From Pseudomonas lundensis (GTDB taxonomy: Bacteria; Pseudomonadota; Gammaproteobacteria; Pseudomonadales; Pseudomonadaceae), in the NCBI RefSeq assembly GCF_001042985.1, contig NZ_JYKY01000004.1, positions 1 to 64,000 of the forward strand: a DNA stretch of 64,000 nt, read 5' to 3'. The translations under genes and the position numbers were made by a program. The notes beneath the pieces were generated by a model. The model ran no database searches and was not told the origin of the DNA. It saw only the letters and a program-made list of their open reading frames with translations. The stretch's first letter is position 1, and each line of letters begins with the position of its first letter. Of this stretch, positions 6,588 to 16,254 are shown piece after piece.

Positions 6588-8855
6588 ATGAGCGATTCCA
6601 TCCACACCCCGCACAAACCGCACGCTGATCACGATCACGATCACGATCACGATCACGATCACGGCGCCACGCATGCGCCTGAGGCCCATGCCCACAGTTG
6701 CTGTTCGGCGACTGAAGGTCCGAGCGTGATTAAACTCAGCGCTGCGCCCACGGCAAGCGCCCGGCTGAGCAGCTTCCGCATTGAAGCGATGGACTGCCCG
6801 ACCGAACAAACGCTCATTCAGAACAAATTGGGCAAGCTGGCGGGTGTGCAGCAACTGGAATTCAACCTGATCAACCGCGTGCTCGGCGTGACCCACGACC
6901 TGCCGTCTACCGACCCTATAGTCGAGGCGATCAAGTCTCTCGGCATGCAGGCCGATCCGTTGGAATCGGGCAGCGATAGTCCGCCTGCGCCTGTCGAGAA
7001 AAAACACGCGTGGCCGCTTGCAGTGTCCGGCGTGGGAGCACTGGCCGCAGAAGTGTTGCACTTCACGAATGCCGCGCCGACCTGGGTGATTGCGCTGGTG
7101 GCGCTGGTGTCGATCTTCAGCGGCGGTCTGACCACCTACAAAAAGGGCTGGATCGCCCTGAAAAACCTCAACCTCAACATCAACGCGCTCATGAGCATCG
7201 CTGTGACCGGTGCCATCTTGATTGGCCAATGGCCTGAAGCGGCGATGGTGATGTTCCTGTTTACCGTGGCCGAGCTGATCGAAGCCAAATCCCTCGACCG
7301 CGCCCGCAATGCCATCGGTGGCCTGATGCAAATGGCGCCTGACAAAGCCACCGTGCAGCAGGCAGACGGCGGCTGGCTTGAGCTGGACGTCAAAGACATC
7401 GCCCTGGAGGCCATCGTGCGCGTGCGCCCTGGTGAGCGCATTGGCCTGGATGGCGAAGTGGTGTCAGGCCGTTCAACCATCGATCAGGCGCCTATCACCG
7501 GCGAAAGCCTGCCGATTGAGAAGACAGTGGGCGATAAAGTCTTCGCCGGCACCATCAATCAGGCGGGATCATTGGAGTACCGCGTCACAGCGGCGGCCAA
7601 CCACTCCACGCTGGCGCGCATCATCCATGCCGTGGAACAAGCCCAAGGTGCCCGGGCCCCGACCCAGCGTTTCGTCGACAGCTTCGCCAAAATCTACACA
7701 CCCGTGGTGTTCCTGTTCGCGCTGGCCGTGGCCGTAGTTCCGCCGTTACTCATGGGCGGCTCGTGGTTTGACTGGGTTTACCGCGCGCTGGTGTTGTTGG
7801 TGGTGGCGTGCCCGTGCGCGCTGGTGATATCGACCCCCGTGACCATCGTCAGCGGGCTAGCGGCTGCGGCGCGCAAAGGCATCCTGGTCAAAGGCGGGGT
7901 TTACCTCGAAAGCGGTCACACACTCGACTACCTGGCGCTGGATAAAACCGGCACCATCACCCACGGCAAGCCGGTGCAAACCGATTACCTGCCGCTGGAC
8001 CCGCTGGTGGCTGACAGTGCCGTATTGCTGGCCGCCAGCCTGGCCTCGCGTTCCGATCACCCGGTGTCGCTGGCAGTGGCCAATGCCGCTGTGGATAAAA
8101 AACAGGCATGGCGCGCTGTGGATAACTTCACCGCACTGGCCGGGCGTGGCGTGCGGGGCGAAATCGACGGCACGCTTTATCACTTGGGCAACCATCGCCT
8201 GGTGGAAGAACTGGGCCTGTGCTCCCTTGAGCTGGAAGAAAAACTGTTCGCCCTGGAGCAGCAGGGCAAGACGGTGATCCTGTTGTGCGACAGCGCAGGC
8301 CCCATGGCGCTGTTTGCCGTTGCCGACACGGTCAAGGCTTCCAGCCGCGAAGCGATTGCCGAGTTGCACGCGCTGGGCATCAAAACCCTCATGCTGACCG
8401 GTGACAACCCGCACACGGCCAAGGCCATTGCCGCGCAAGTGGGCATCGACGAAGCGCAAGGCAACCTGCTGCCGGAGGACAAACTGAAGGCCATTGAAGC
8501 GCTGTATGCCAAAGGCCATCACGTCGGCATGGTCGGTGACGGGATCAACGACGCCCCGGCCCTGGCACGGGCCGAAATCGGTTTCGCCATGGCGGCGGCA
8601 GGCACCGATACGGCGATAGAAACGGCCGATGTCGCCCTGATGGACGATGATCTGCGCAAAATTCCGGCATTCATTAGCCTGTCACGTCAAACGTCCAGCA
8701 TCCTTAAGCAGAACATCGCGTTGGCGCTGGTCATCAAAGCGATCTTTCTTGCGGTAACCTTCCTCGGTCTGGCCACCATGTGGATGGCCGTGTTTGCCGA
8801 CATGGGCGTAAGCCTGTTGGTGGTGTTCAACGGGTTGCGCCTGTTGCGCAAATAG
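6588..8855 (+). CDS. cadA: Cd2+/Zn2+/Pb2+-exporting P1B-type ATPase
   Basis: The 755-residue inner-membrane pump exports divalent soft metals using ATP. In order: a His/Asp-rich N-terminal tail (about 13-35), one heavy-metal domain whose usual CxxC is replaced by MDCPTEQ, a pair of helices, the TGES actuator loop, the CPC membrane motif near 406, the phosphorylated aspartate in DKTGT near 451 and GDGINDAP near 650. The ATG at 6588 is chosen; an in-frame start at 6555 would overlap the -10 box. Six GATCAC units (6627-6662) encode the HD run. It is divergent from cadR. Confidence 0.93.
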   Translation: MSDSIHTPHKPHADHDHDHDHDHDHGATHAPEAHAHSCCSATEGPSVIKLSAAPTASARLSSFRIEAMDCPTEQTLIQNKLGKLAGVQQLEFNLINRVLGVTHDLPSTDPIVEAIKSLGMQADPLESGSDSPPAPVEKKHAWPLAVSGVGALAAEVLHFTNAAPTWVIALVALVSIFSGGLTTYKKGWIALKNLNLNINALMSIAVTGAILIGQWPEAAMVMFLFTVAELIEAKSLDRARNAIGGLMQMAPDKATVQQADGGWLELDVKDIALEAIVRVRPGERIGLDGEVVSGRSTIDQAPITGESLPIEKTVGDKVFAGTINQAGSLEYRVTAAANHSTLARIIHAVEQAQGARAPTQRFVDSFAKIYTPVVFLFALAVAVVPPLLMGGSWFDWVYRALVLLVVACPCALVISTPVTIVSGLAAAARKGILVKGGVYLESGHTLDYLALDKTGTITHGKPVQTDYLPLDPLVADSAVLLAASLASRSDHPVSLAVANAAVDKKQAWRAVDNFTALAGRGVRGEIDGTLYHLGNHRLVEELGLCSLELEEKLFALEQQGKTVILLCDSAGPMALFAVADTVKASSREAIAELHALGIKTLMLTGDNPHTAKAIAAQVGIDEAQGNLLPEDKLKAIEALYAKGHHVGMVGDGINDAPALARAEIGFAMAAAGTDTAIETADVALMDDDLRKIPAFISLSRQTSSILKQNIALALVIKAIFLAVTFLGLATMWMAVFADMGVSLLVVFNGLRLLRK
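6627..6662 (+). repeat. Six tandem GATCAC units inside cadA
   Basis: Six perfect hexamers in a row encode an alternating Asp-His run in the metal-binding tail of CadA. Gain or loss of units keeps the reading frame, so length variation would change histidine number without inactivating the pump. Confidence 0.9.
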
Positions 8856-8871
8856 ATCAAGAGAGGCCGCA

Positions 8872-9735
8872 GTGCTGAGTGCCGAGCTGAAAGCGTTTTA
8901 CCGGGTGGCCCAATTGGGCAGCATGACGCAGGCTGCGAAAAAGCTCGGGCTCAGCCAGCCGACGGTGACCACGCAGATTCGCCAGCTTGAAAGCCAGTAC
9001 GCCGTGGAGCTGTTCTACCGTGGAGGACGCCGTCTGACCTTGACCGAAGACGGCGTGCGCTTGATGCCGATGGTCAAGGCGTTACTCCAGCAAGAAGCGG
9101 ACATCGAATTCTTCCTGCGCAACAGCGGCCAGGGCACGGGCGCATTGCGTATCGCCGCGACCGCGCCGTATTACATCCTCGATCTGGTCAAAGCCTTTCG
9201 CGAGCGTTTGCCGCAGATCGACGTGTCGGTGGACATCGGCAATTCGCAGCAAGTCCTGGAGGCGCTGGAGGAGTATCGCGTCGACATTGCGGTGTCCTCG
9301 CAACTACTGGAAGACCCGCGTCTGATACGCCGCGTGCTGGGCTCAGACCCGCTGGTACTGGCGGTGCATCGCAATCACCCGCTGGCCGCTTTGGATCATG
9401 TGCCGCTCAGTGCATTGGCCGGGCATTGCCTGTTGATGCGCGAACAGGGTTCGACCACCCGTCGTCTGACTGAAGACCTGCTGGCCAACGCCGGTGTGGG
9501 CTTTGGCCCGCTGCTGGAGATCGGCAGTCGCGAGTCCATTCGTGAAGCCGTTTTGCGCAACATAGGCATCAGCATCATCGCCCGTCAGGAAGTGCCGCAC
9601 GATCCCCAGTTGCGGGTGCTGACGCTGGAAAACGCGCCCGTGATTCACGAATACCTGTACTGCCTTAAAGAGCGAAAGGCGGCGCGTTTGCCAGCGGCCT
9701 TCCTGGGGTTGGCGCAGGAAATGTCGGGCTGCTGA
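8872..9735 (+). CDS. LysR-family regulator of aminoethylphosphonate uptake
   Basis: A 287-residue LysR regulator. The winged helix occupies residues 1-60 (AFYRVAQLGSMTQAAKKLGL, SQPTVTTQIRQLE) and the periplasmic-binding-like effector domain about 90-285. It starts at a GTG 16 bases after cadA with an AGAGAGG ribosome site. The sequence and its place directly before PhnT2/PhnU2/PhnS2-type genes fit the phosphonate-associated LysR group. It probably activates the transport operon in response to 2-aminoethylphosphonate or a derivative. The 114-bp gap after it should hold its target site, though no clear T-N11-A box was fixed. Confidence 0.8.
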   Translation: MLSAELKAFYRVAQLGSMTQAAKKLGLSQPTVTTQIRQLESQYAVELFYRGGRRLTLTEDGVRLMPMVKALLQQEADIEFFLRNSGQGTGALRIAATAPYYILDLVKAFRERLPQIDVSVDIGNSQQVLEALEEYRVDIAVSSQLLEDPRLIRRVLGSDPLVLAVHRNHPLAALDHVPLSALAGHCLLMREQGSTTRRLTEDLLANAGVGFGPLLEIGSRESIREAVLRNIGISIIARQEVPHDPQLRVLTLENAPVIHEYLYCLKERKAARLPAAFLGLAQEMSGC

Positions 9736-9849
9736 AAAGTCCCTCACCCAAATCCACCAATACCACTATCGGCAGCTTTTGCCTTGCTGCCACATCTTGT
9801 ACGCATTGCCTCTCTAGGATGACGCTCATCTGCTTGATGAGGTGCATCC

Positions 9850-10926
9850 ATGAACCGCTCCAACGCAACCGTTTTGTCCCAACCCAGCGTGCCGATGCAG
9901 GTGCGCAATGTGAGCAAACGCTTCGGCGCGTTCACCGCGCTGGATGATGTGTCGCTGGATGTGGCCGCAGGCGAGCTGGTGTGTCTGCTCGGGCCGTCCG
10001 GCTGCGGCAAGACCACGCTGCTGCGTTGCATTGCCGGGCTCGAACGCCAGGACAGCGGCGTGTTGTACCTGGGCAGCCGCGATGTCTCCGACCTCGCCCC
10101 TCAAGCACGGGATTACGGGATTCTGTTTCAGTCCTACGCCTTGTTTCCCAATCTCAGCGTCGAAGCCAACATCGCCTACGGGCTGGCGGGCAGCAATCGC
10201 GACGTAGTGCGCAAACGGGTCTGCGAAATGCTGGCGCTGGTGGGCCTGACCGGCAGCGAGAAGAAATTCCCCGGCCAGCTCTCGGGCGGTCAGCAACAAC
10301 GTGTCGCACTGGCCCGGGCACTGGCGCCGTCGCCTTCGCTGCTGTTGCTCGATGAACCCATGTCGGCCCTGGATGCCAGGGTGCGCGAGCATTTGTGTAC
10401 CGAGCTGCGTCAATTGCAGCGCCAGCTCGGCATCACCACGCTGATGGTCACTCACAATCAGGACGAAGCCATGCTGATGGCCGACCGTATTGCGGTGATG
10501 AACCATGGCAAGGTCGAGCAATACGACACCCCCCAGGCGATTTACAACCGGCCTGCTACGCCGTTTGTGGCCGAGTTTGTCGGGCAGGGCAATTGGCTGC
10601 CGTTCCAGCGCAGCAGCGACAGCCATGCACAGGTTGGCGGCCTGAACGTGCGGCTGGCGGATGACACCGACCATGGCGCCTCAGGTCGGTTGTTCTGCCG
10701 GCCCGAAGCAATCACTGTTAATCCGGTGCTGCATCAGGAAAACCTGTTTCCCGCCCGTGTGCAGGAGATCACCTTTCTCGGCAACCGTTGCCGCATGCGC
10801 TTTGAGCTCAACCATTTGCCGGGTCATGCGCTGATGGCCGAAGTGAGCAGCCATGACCTGCCGCGCCTCGGTAATCAAGACATTGTGGTCGCCTTACCGC
10901 CCGCCAGTTTGCAGGTGTTTGCCTGA
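9850..10926 (+). CDS. Putative 2-aminoethylphosphonate ABC transporter, ATPase
   Basis: A 358-residue import ATPase of the spermidine/iron type. Walker A GPSGCGKTT lies near 48, the Q-loop in LFQSYALFPNL near 96, the signature LSGGQQQR near 143, Walker B LLLLDEP near 165 and the H-loop in MVTHNQDEA near 200. A C-terminal TOBE-like regulatory domain follows from about 280. It pairs with the permease starting one base after its stop codon. It corresponds to the PhnT2 group known from phosphonate loci. Substrate is inferred from the whole cluster. Confidence 0.85.
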   Translation: MNRSNATVLSQPSVPMQVRNVSKRFGAFTALDDVSLDVAAGELVCLLGPSGCGKTTLLRCIAGLERQDSGVLYLGSRDVSDLAPQARDYGILFQSYALFPNLSVEANIAYGLAGSNRDVVRKRVCEMLALVGLTGSEKKFPGQLSGGQQQRVALARALAPSPSLLLLDEPMSALDARVREHLCTELRQLQRQLGITTLMVTHNQDEAMLMADRIAVMNHGKVEQYDTPQAIYNRPATPFVAEFVGQGNWLPFQRSSDSHAQVGGLNVRLADDTDHGASGRLFCRPEAITVNPVLHQENLFPARVQEITFLGNRCRMRFELNHLPGHALMAEVSSHDLPRLGNQDIVVALPPASLQVFA

Positions 10927-10927
10927 G

Positions 10928-12652
10928 ATGGCCGCGGACATGGCGTTGCCACTGCCCGGCAAATTGACTCACCGCTTGTCACGTGCCGAACTGGGCGACC
11001 GGATTTTCGTGGTCGGCGGCAAATGGCTGTTATTGCTGCTGTTGGTCGTCGCGGTGTTGATGCCGTTGCTGGCGATCTTCTGGCGCGGCTTCAGCGCAGA
11101 AGACGGGCAGGGCGGCGGCTGGGTGGCGGCACGGGCACTGTTGGTCAGTGACAACTTTCATTGGTTGCTCGGCAACAGCCTGAAGGTTTCGCTGAGCGTG
11201 GCGGTGATTGTCGTACCGCTGGCCTACCTGTTTGCCTACGCGTTGCAACGCACTCTGATCCCCGGCAAACGTCTCTGGCGCGGGCTATCGCTGTTGCCGT
11301 TGATGGCCCCGTCCATGCTGCCGGGTATTGCGCTGGTCTACCTGTTCGGCAATCAGGGCCTGTTGCGCGGTCTGGTCCCGGACAACATTTATGGCTTTTG
11401 GGGCATCGTACTGGGGGAGGCGATTTATACCTTTCCCCATGCCCTGATGATTTTGCTCTCGGCGCTGTCGCTGGCCGATGCTCGCCTGTTCGATGCCGCG
11501 TCCAGCATGGGCGCCGGGCCTTTCAAGGCGTTTCGCAGCATCACCTGGCCCGGCACACGCCAGGCCGTGTTTGCCGCGTTCTGTCTGGTGTTCACCCTGA
11601 CCATCACTGATTTTGGCGTGCCCGTGGTGGTGGGGGGCGACTATCAGGTGCTGGCGCTGGAAGCCTACAAAGCCGTGGTCGGGCAGCAACAATTTGGCCG
11701 GGGTGCCTTGATCGGCATGGTCTTGCTGCTACCTGCGCTGTTCAGTTTTGGCGTCGATGCGTGGCTGCGCCGGCAACACGGCGACGCCATGAGCGGCCGT
11801 GCTCACGTCTTCACACCGGCGCCGGGCAAGGTGCGCGACGGCTGTTATCTGGCCATCGTGCTGCTGATGTGCGCGGTCTTGCTGACGGTGTTCGGCATGG
11901 CGGTGTATTCGTCGCTGGTCACGTTCTGGCCCTATAACCTGTCGCTGTCGCTCAACCACTATCAATTCAACGACACGGCCGGGGGCGGCTGGCTGGCCTA
12001 TCGCAACAGCCTGACCATGGCACTGTGGACGGCGTTGATCGGCAGCGCAGTGATCTTCACCGGCGCGTACCTGATGGAGAAAACCAACAGCCAGAAGGGG
12101 CTTAACCTGGCCCTGCGCATGCTCAGCTTTGTGCCCATGGCCGTGCCGGGCCTCGTGTTGGGGTTGGGCTACGTGTTCTTTTTCAACCTGACCGGCAACC
12201 CGCTGCATGTGCTGTACGCAACCATGACGCTGTTGGTGGTGTGCACCATTGCTCACTATTTGACCACTGCGCAAATGACCGCCACCACGGCCCTGCGCCA
12301 ACTGGATGCCGAGTTCGAAGCCGCCGCGTTATCGCTCAAGGCCCCGCTGTATCGCCATTACCTGCGGGTCACGGTGCCGATCTGCCTGCCGGCGCTGCTG
12401 GACATCGTGCGTTATCTGTTTGTATCGGCCATGACCACCGTGTCGGCCGCGATTTTCCTCTACAGCCCCGACACCCTCCTCGCGGCGGTGGCCGTGCTGA
12501 ACATGGATGACGCGGGCAACGTGGGCGGCGCCGCCGCCATGTCGACCCTGATTCTGTTGACCTCGGCGGGTGTCTCCCTGCTGCTGGCCGCTGCCTCACG
12601 CGGCTTGCTGCGCCGTTCGCAAGCCTGGCGCCAAGGCGCCCCGGCGCAATGA
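10928..12652 (+). CDS. Putative 2-aminoethylphosphonate ABC transporter, fused permease
   Basis: A 574-residue membrane protein with two copies of the binding-protein-dependent permease domain in one chain, as in Fe(III)- and PhnU2-type importers. Each half carries an EAA-type loop: AASSMGAGPFKAFRSITWPG near residue 195 and AAALSLKAPLYRHYLRVTVP near 470. About twelve hydrophobic helices are visible. The ATG at 10928 is one base after the ATPase stop; the longer upstream frame overlaps that gene and is rejected. It forms the inner-membrane channel of the importer. Confidence 0.85.
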   Translation: MAADMALPLPGKLTHRLSRAELGDRIFVVGGKWLLLLLLVVAVLMPLLAIFWRGFSAEDGQGGGWVAARALLVSDNFHWLLGNSLKVSLSVAVIVVPLAYLFAYALQRTLIPGKRLWRGLSLLPLMAPSMLPGIALVYLFGNQGLLRGLVPDNIYGFWGIVLGEAIYTFPHALMILLSALSLADARLFDAASSMGAGPFKAFRSITWPGTRQAVFAAFCLVFTLTITDFGVPVVVGGDYQVLALEAYKAVVGQQQFGRGALIGMVLLLPALFSFGVDAWLRRQHGDAMSGRAHVFTPAPGKVRDGCYLAIVLLMCAVLLTVFGMAVYSSLVTFWPYNLSLSLNHYQFNDTAGGGWLAYRNSLTMALWTALIGSAVIFTGAYLMEKTNSQKGLNLALRMLSFVPMAVPGLVLGLGYVFFFNLTGNPLHVLYATMTLLVVCTIAHYLTTAQMTATTALRQLDAEFEAAALSLKAPLYRHYLRVTVPICLPALLDIVRYLFVSAMTTVSAAIFLYSPDTLLAAVAVLNMDDAGNVGGAAAMSTLILLTSAGVSLLLAAASRGLLRRSQAWRQGAPAQ

Positions 12653-12684
12653 TCCGTCCTTCACTCACTCAAAGGAACCGCACC

Positions 12685-13707
12685 ATGTTCAAGCCTCTTG
12701 CCCTTGTCGCTGCTGTCCTCACGGCTTTTAGCGTCAACGCGTTTGCTGCCAACACCCAGTTGACCGTGTACACGGCCCTCGAAGCCGAACAGCTCAACAC
12801 CTACAAAAAAGCCTTCGAAAAGGCCAACCCGGACGTGGAAATCAAGTGGGTGCGTGACTCCACCGGCATCATCACCGCCAAACTGCTGGCCGAGAAAGCG
12901 CGTCCACAGGCGGATGCGGTGTGGGGGCTGGCGGCGTCCAGTCTGGCGATCCTCGACCAGCAAGGGATGTTGCAACACTACGCGCCCCACGACCTGGGCA
13001 AGATCGGGCCGAACTACCGCGACGCGGCCAACCCGCCCGCCTGGGTGGGGATGGACGTGTGGGCCGCGACGATTTGCTTCAACACCATCGAGGCTGAAAA
13101 ACAGGGCCTGACCAAGCCCGTGAGCTGGCAAGACCTGACCCGGCCCGAATACAAGGGCAAAATCGTGATGCCTAACCCGGCGTCATCCGGGACGGGGTTT
13201 CTGGACGTGAGCGCGTGGCTGCAAACCTTCGGTGAAAAGCAGGGCTGGCAGTACATGGACGATCTGCATCAGAACATCGGGCAATACGTTCACTCTGGCT
13301 CCAAGCCCTGCAAGTTGGCGGCTGCGGGTGAATTCCCGATCGGTATTTCGTTTGAATACCCGGCCGTGCAGCTCAAGCGCCAGGGCGCGCCGCTGGACAT
13401 CGTTTTGCCCAAAGAAGGCCTGGGTTGGGAGATCGAGGCCACGGCGGTGATCAAAGGCACGCCCCACGAAGAGGCGGCGAAAAAGCTGGCAGACTTCTCG
13501 GCCAGCCCTGAAGCCATGGAACTGTACAAAGAGAACTTTGCGGTATTGGCCCAGCCGGGGATCGCCAAGCCGCAGACCGAACTGCCTGCCGACTATGAGC
13601 AGCGTTTGATCAAAAACGACTTCGCCTGGGCCTCGAAAAACCGCGACCAGATTTTGACCGAGTGGCGTAAGCGTTACGACGGCAAGACTGAAAAAGCCGC
13701 GCAGTAA
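12685..13707 (+). CDS. Putative 2-aminoethylphosphonate-binding periplasmic protein
   Basis: A 340-residue type-2 periplasmic binding protein with a signal peptide (MFKPLALVAAVLTAFSVNAF, cleaved after AFA). The mature start NTQLTVYTALEAEQLNTYKK is typical of the Fe(III)/phosphonate group, and TAxLxxEKARPQADAVWG and NPASSGTGFL are binding-site segments. It corresponds to PhnS2. An AAAGGAA ribosome site precedes the ATG at 12685. It delivers substrate to the permease/ATPase encoded just before. Confidence 0.87.
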   Translation: MFKPLALVAAVLTAFSVNAFAANTQLTVYTALEAEQLNTYKKAFEKANPDVEIKWVRDSTGIITAKLLAEKARPQADAVWGLAASSLAILDQQGMLQHYAPHDLGKIGPNYRDAANPPAWVGMDVWAATICFNTIEAEKQGLTKPVSWQDLTRPEYKGKIVMPNPASSGTGFLDVSAWLQTFGEKQGWQYMDDLHQNIGQYVHSGSKPCKLAAAGEFPIGISFEYPAVQLKRQGAPLDIVLPKEGLGWEIEATAVIKGTPHEEAAKKLADFSASPEAMELYKENFAVLAQPGIAKPQTELPADYEQRLIKNDFAWASKNRDQILTEWRKRYDGKTEKAAQ

Positions 13708-13729
13708 AGGGCCACCCGAGGAGTTCGCT

Positions 13730-14863
13730 ATGTCCGATTCCAACTCGATTTTGATCGTCGGTGCCGGGATTCTTGGCCTGTCTCACGCCTACGCGGCAGC
13801 CCGGCGCGGCCTCAAGGTGCGGGTGTTCGAGCGCACGGCCACGCCACTGGGCGCGTCGGTGCGCAACTTCGGTCAAGCGCTGGTCACGGGCCAGCCACCC
13901 GGCGAGATGCTGGACCTGGCCCGCGCCAGCCGCAGCATGTGGGCAGACTGGTCCCGGCAGGCGGGCTTCGACCTCAAGCGCAACGGCTCGTATCTGTTCG
14001 CCCGCACCGAAGCCGAAGAACAACTGCTCGATGCATTCTGTCAGGGCCGCGCGCAGGAATATGGCTACCGTGCCGAATGGCTCGGCGCCCGTGATCTCGG
14101 CACCCTGTATGGCGGCCAGTTCAAGCATCACCGCGCCGCGTTGCATGGCCTGGACGACCAACAAGTTTATTCCCGCGAAGCCATCCCGGCGTTGATCGAG
14201 TACCTGCGCAACGCGCTGGGCGTCGTGTTTCATTTCTCAACCCTGGTGCGCGACGTCGAACCGGGCGTGGTGCACACCACCGCGGGCCGCTTCAAAGGCG
14301 CGCAGGTGATTGTCTGTTCGGGCCACGATTACCAAACCCTGCTGGCAGCGCCCATGGCGCAGCTCGCGCCTAAAATCTGTCGCCTGCAAATGTTGCGTGT
14401 GCGCCCGCAGGTGGCGTTGAACCTGCAACATGCTTTGCTCACGGGCCTGAGCTGCGTGCATTACGGGGCGTTTGCCGATTTGCCCGAGGCCGCCGCCGTG
14501 CAGGAGGAGATTCTGTGCAACAGCCCTCATCTGGACGATCACGGTATTCACCTGCTGATCAGCCCGACCCCTTATGGCGATTTGATCGTCGGGGATTCTC
14601 ACGAATACGGCGACGATCCATCGCCTTTCAACGGCGAACAGGTTGATGACTGGATGCTGCAACTGTGTGAGGACACCCTCGGCTGTCGCGTGCAGGTCGT
14701 GGAACGCTGGCAAGGGGTGTACGGCGCCAAAGGGGCCAGACCTTTCTCATGGCTGGACGTGGCACCGGGCCTGCATGCCGCGCTCATGCACACCGGGGTG
14801 GGCATGAGCATCGGGCCCGCCATGGCCGAGGGCAATATCGCCCGTATGCTGCAGGAGGCGTGA
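13730..14863 (+). CDS. FAD-dependent oxidoreductase of phosphonate clusters (TIGR03364-like)
   Basis: A 377-residue DAO/glycine-oxidase-fold flavoenzyme. The dinucleotide motif GAGILGLSHAYAAARRG starts near residue 10, and the C-terminal FAD/substrate part includes HTGVGMSIGPAMAEGN. Members of this group accompany aminophosphonate genes and are thought to oxidise the amino group of aminoethylphosphonate-type or N-alkylated substrates. It follows the binding-protein gene by 22 bases in the same operon. No phnW, phnX or other C-P cleavage gene is nearby, so the downstream steps must be elsewhere. Confidence 0.8.
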   Translation: MSDSNSILIVGAGILGLSHAYAAARRGLKVRVFERTATPLGASVRNFGQALVTGQPPGEMLDLARASRSMWADWSRQAGFDLKRNGSYLFARTEAEEQLLDAFCQGRAQEYGYRAEWLGARDLGTLYGGQFKHHRAALHGLDDQQVYSREAIPALIEYLRNALGVVFHFSTLVRDVEPGVVHTTAGRFKGAQVIVCSGHDYQTLLAAPMAQLAPKICRLQMLRVRPQVALNLQHALLTGLSCVHYGAFADLPEAAAVQEEILCNSPHLDDHGIHLLISPTPYGDLIVGDSHEYGDDPSPFNGEQVDDWMLQLCEDTLGCRVQVVERWQGVYGAKGARPFSWLDVAPGLHAALMHTGVGMSIGPAMAEGNIARMLQEA

Positions 14864-14889
14864 CGCGGCTGACGTGCGGGCGCTTGGGC

Positions 14890-16254
14890 TCAGATCTGTT
14901 CGGCCAACGCTTCGATCTGCTCCTGACGCTCAGCCTGGCTCAGCTTCGGGTGCGGGTTGAGTGACGACCACTGCGGGTGCGCCCGGGCCTTGTTCAGCGC
15001 TTCTGGCAGCTTGCCTTCGCGCCAGGTGGTCTCTTGTGGCGTGGCGACCTTGATGCTGTCGACGGCGGCATGCCCTCGGGCGTTCAGCGCATGCAGCAAT
15101 TGGCGTTGGCGCAAGGCCAGCAGACGCAGCACGCTGTCGTCCACAGTCAGTTCGCGCTGGCCTTTGATTTTGCCCAGCAAGCGGCTGCCATAACTGCGCG
15201 CGGTTTGCAGGGCGCCACCGGCAATGGCCCCGGCCAACGCTGCCGCGCCCAGCGTCAGGCCGCCCACCATCAAGTCCACGCCCGCACCTGCCGCGGCGCC
15301 TGCGGCAATACCGCCGCCCACGCGCACGCCCAGTTGTTTGAGGGTTTCAGGGTTGAACAAGTCATCGCCCCAGCGCCCGTCCAGCAGCGGCAAATCGCTG
15401 GCCGCAGCGTCGCTGGCGCGAAATCCGTAGAGCTTGAGCAGGGCTTCCACGCAACGTTGTTCGCGCTGTCGAACGGCCTGACGCAGTTGATGAATGGCCT
15501 CCTGTTCAGCCGTTTTTTCGCTGACCACGCTGCGTCGACAGGCCGCGCAGTCGATCAGCAATTCGGCAATCAGGCGCAGCGCGCTGTGCTTGCGGGCCTC
15601 GCGCTGGGCTTGCAGATCGGTAACCAGGCGCTGCAGCGCGTCCCGTGAGTGCTCCAGCAGCAGCGCAAGGCTTTCATACAGGCGCCGTTCGCCATCCTCG
15701 GGCGGGGCGACGCTGTCGAAACGCACCAGTGCATGCAAACCGAGGCGCGCCAGGGCGTCGCGCCACTCGGGTTCGCGCTGTTGCGCACTGCTGACGAAAT
15801 TGAGCACCGGCAGCAGCGGTTTGCCGCAACTGGCCAGCACGCTGAGTTCGTCACGGTATTTGGCCAACACCGGTTCGCGAGCATCGATCACGTAGAGCCC
15901 GGCGTCCGAAGCCAGCAGTTGGCGCAGGACTTTGGCCTCTTGCTCGAAGCGCTGTCTGGCCTCGCTGCCTTCCAAGAAGCGCGCCACCCGGGCCGGGCCG
16001 TCCAGGCGTTCACCGGGGCGGTCGAGGCGCTCCAGGTAGTCGAGCAGGGCGATGGCATCTTCCAGCCCCGGCGTGTCGTACAACTCCAGTAAGGCTTCGC
16101 CGTCCACTGACAGACGTGCCCCTTCAACGTGCCGGGTGGTGCTGGGGCGATGGGAGACTTCGCCAAAGCCGACATCCCGGGTGAGGGTGCGCAAAAGCGA
16201 GGTCTTGCCGACATTGGTGTGGCCGACCACGGCCAGCGTCAGAGGCTTAGTCAT
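14890..16254 (-). CDS. GTPase with DUF3482 domain
   Basis: A 454-residue protein. Residues 1-210 are an Era/YihA-type GTPase: G1 GHTNVGKTS at 11-19, G2 T in RPSTTRHVEG, G3 DTPG, and a G4-like NFVSS that departs from NKxD. The DUF3482 part follows and has two short hydrophobic stretches, GGGIAAGAAAGAG and LGAAALAGAIAGGAL (about 315-350), suggesting membrane association. It overlaps the DUF2868 gene by eight bases; the two are always found together in Pseudomonas as far as known and probably form one membrane complex. The cellular role is unknown. Confidence 0.85.
   Translation of the reverse strand: MTKPLTLAVVGHTNVGKTSLLRTLTRDVGFGEVSHRPSTTRHVEGARLSVDGEALLELYDTPGLEDAIALLDYLERLDRPGERLDGPARVARFLEGSEARQRFEQEAKVLRQLLASDAGLYVIDAREPVLAKYRDELSVLASCGKPLLPVLNFVSSAQQREPEWRDALARLGLHALVRFDSVAPPEDGERRLYESLALLLEHSRDALQRLVTDLQAQREARKHSALRLIAELLIDCAACRRSVVSEKTAEQEAIHQLRQAVRQREQRCVEALLKLYGFRASDAAASDLPLLDGRWGDDLFNPETLKQLGVRVGGGIAAGAAAGAGVDLMVGGLTLGAAALAGAIAGGALQTARSYGSRLLGKIKGQRELTVDDSVLRLLALRQRQLLHALNARGHAAVDSIKVATPQETTWREGKLPEALNKARAHPQWSSLNPHPKLSQAERQEQIEALAEQI

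Noticed and set aside
6780..6830. CadA heavy-metal domain lacking the CxxC pair (MDCPTEQ)
   Set aside because: This form is common in Pseudomonas CadA proteins and is not a defect.
10853..10927. Upstream in-frame start for the phosphonate permease
   Set aside because: It lies inside the ATPase gene; the ATG one base after the ATPase stop gives the normal N terminus.
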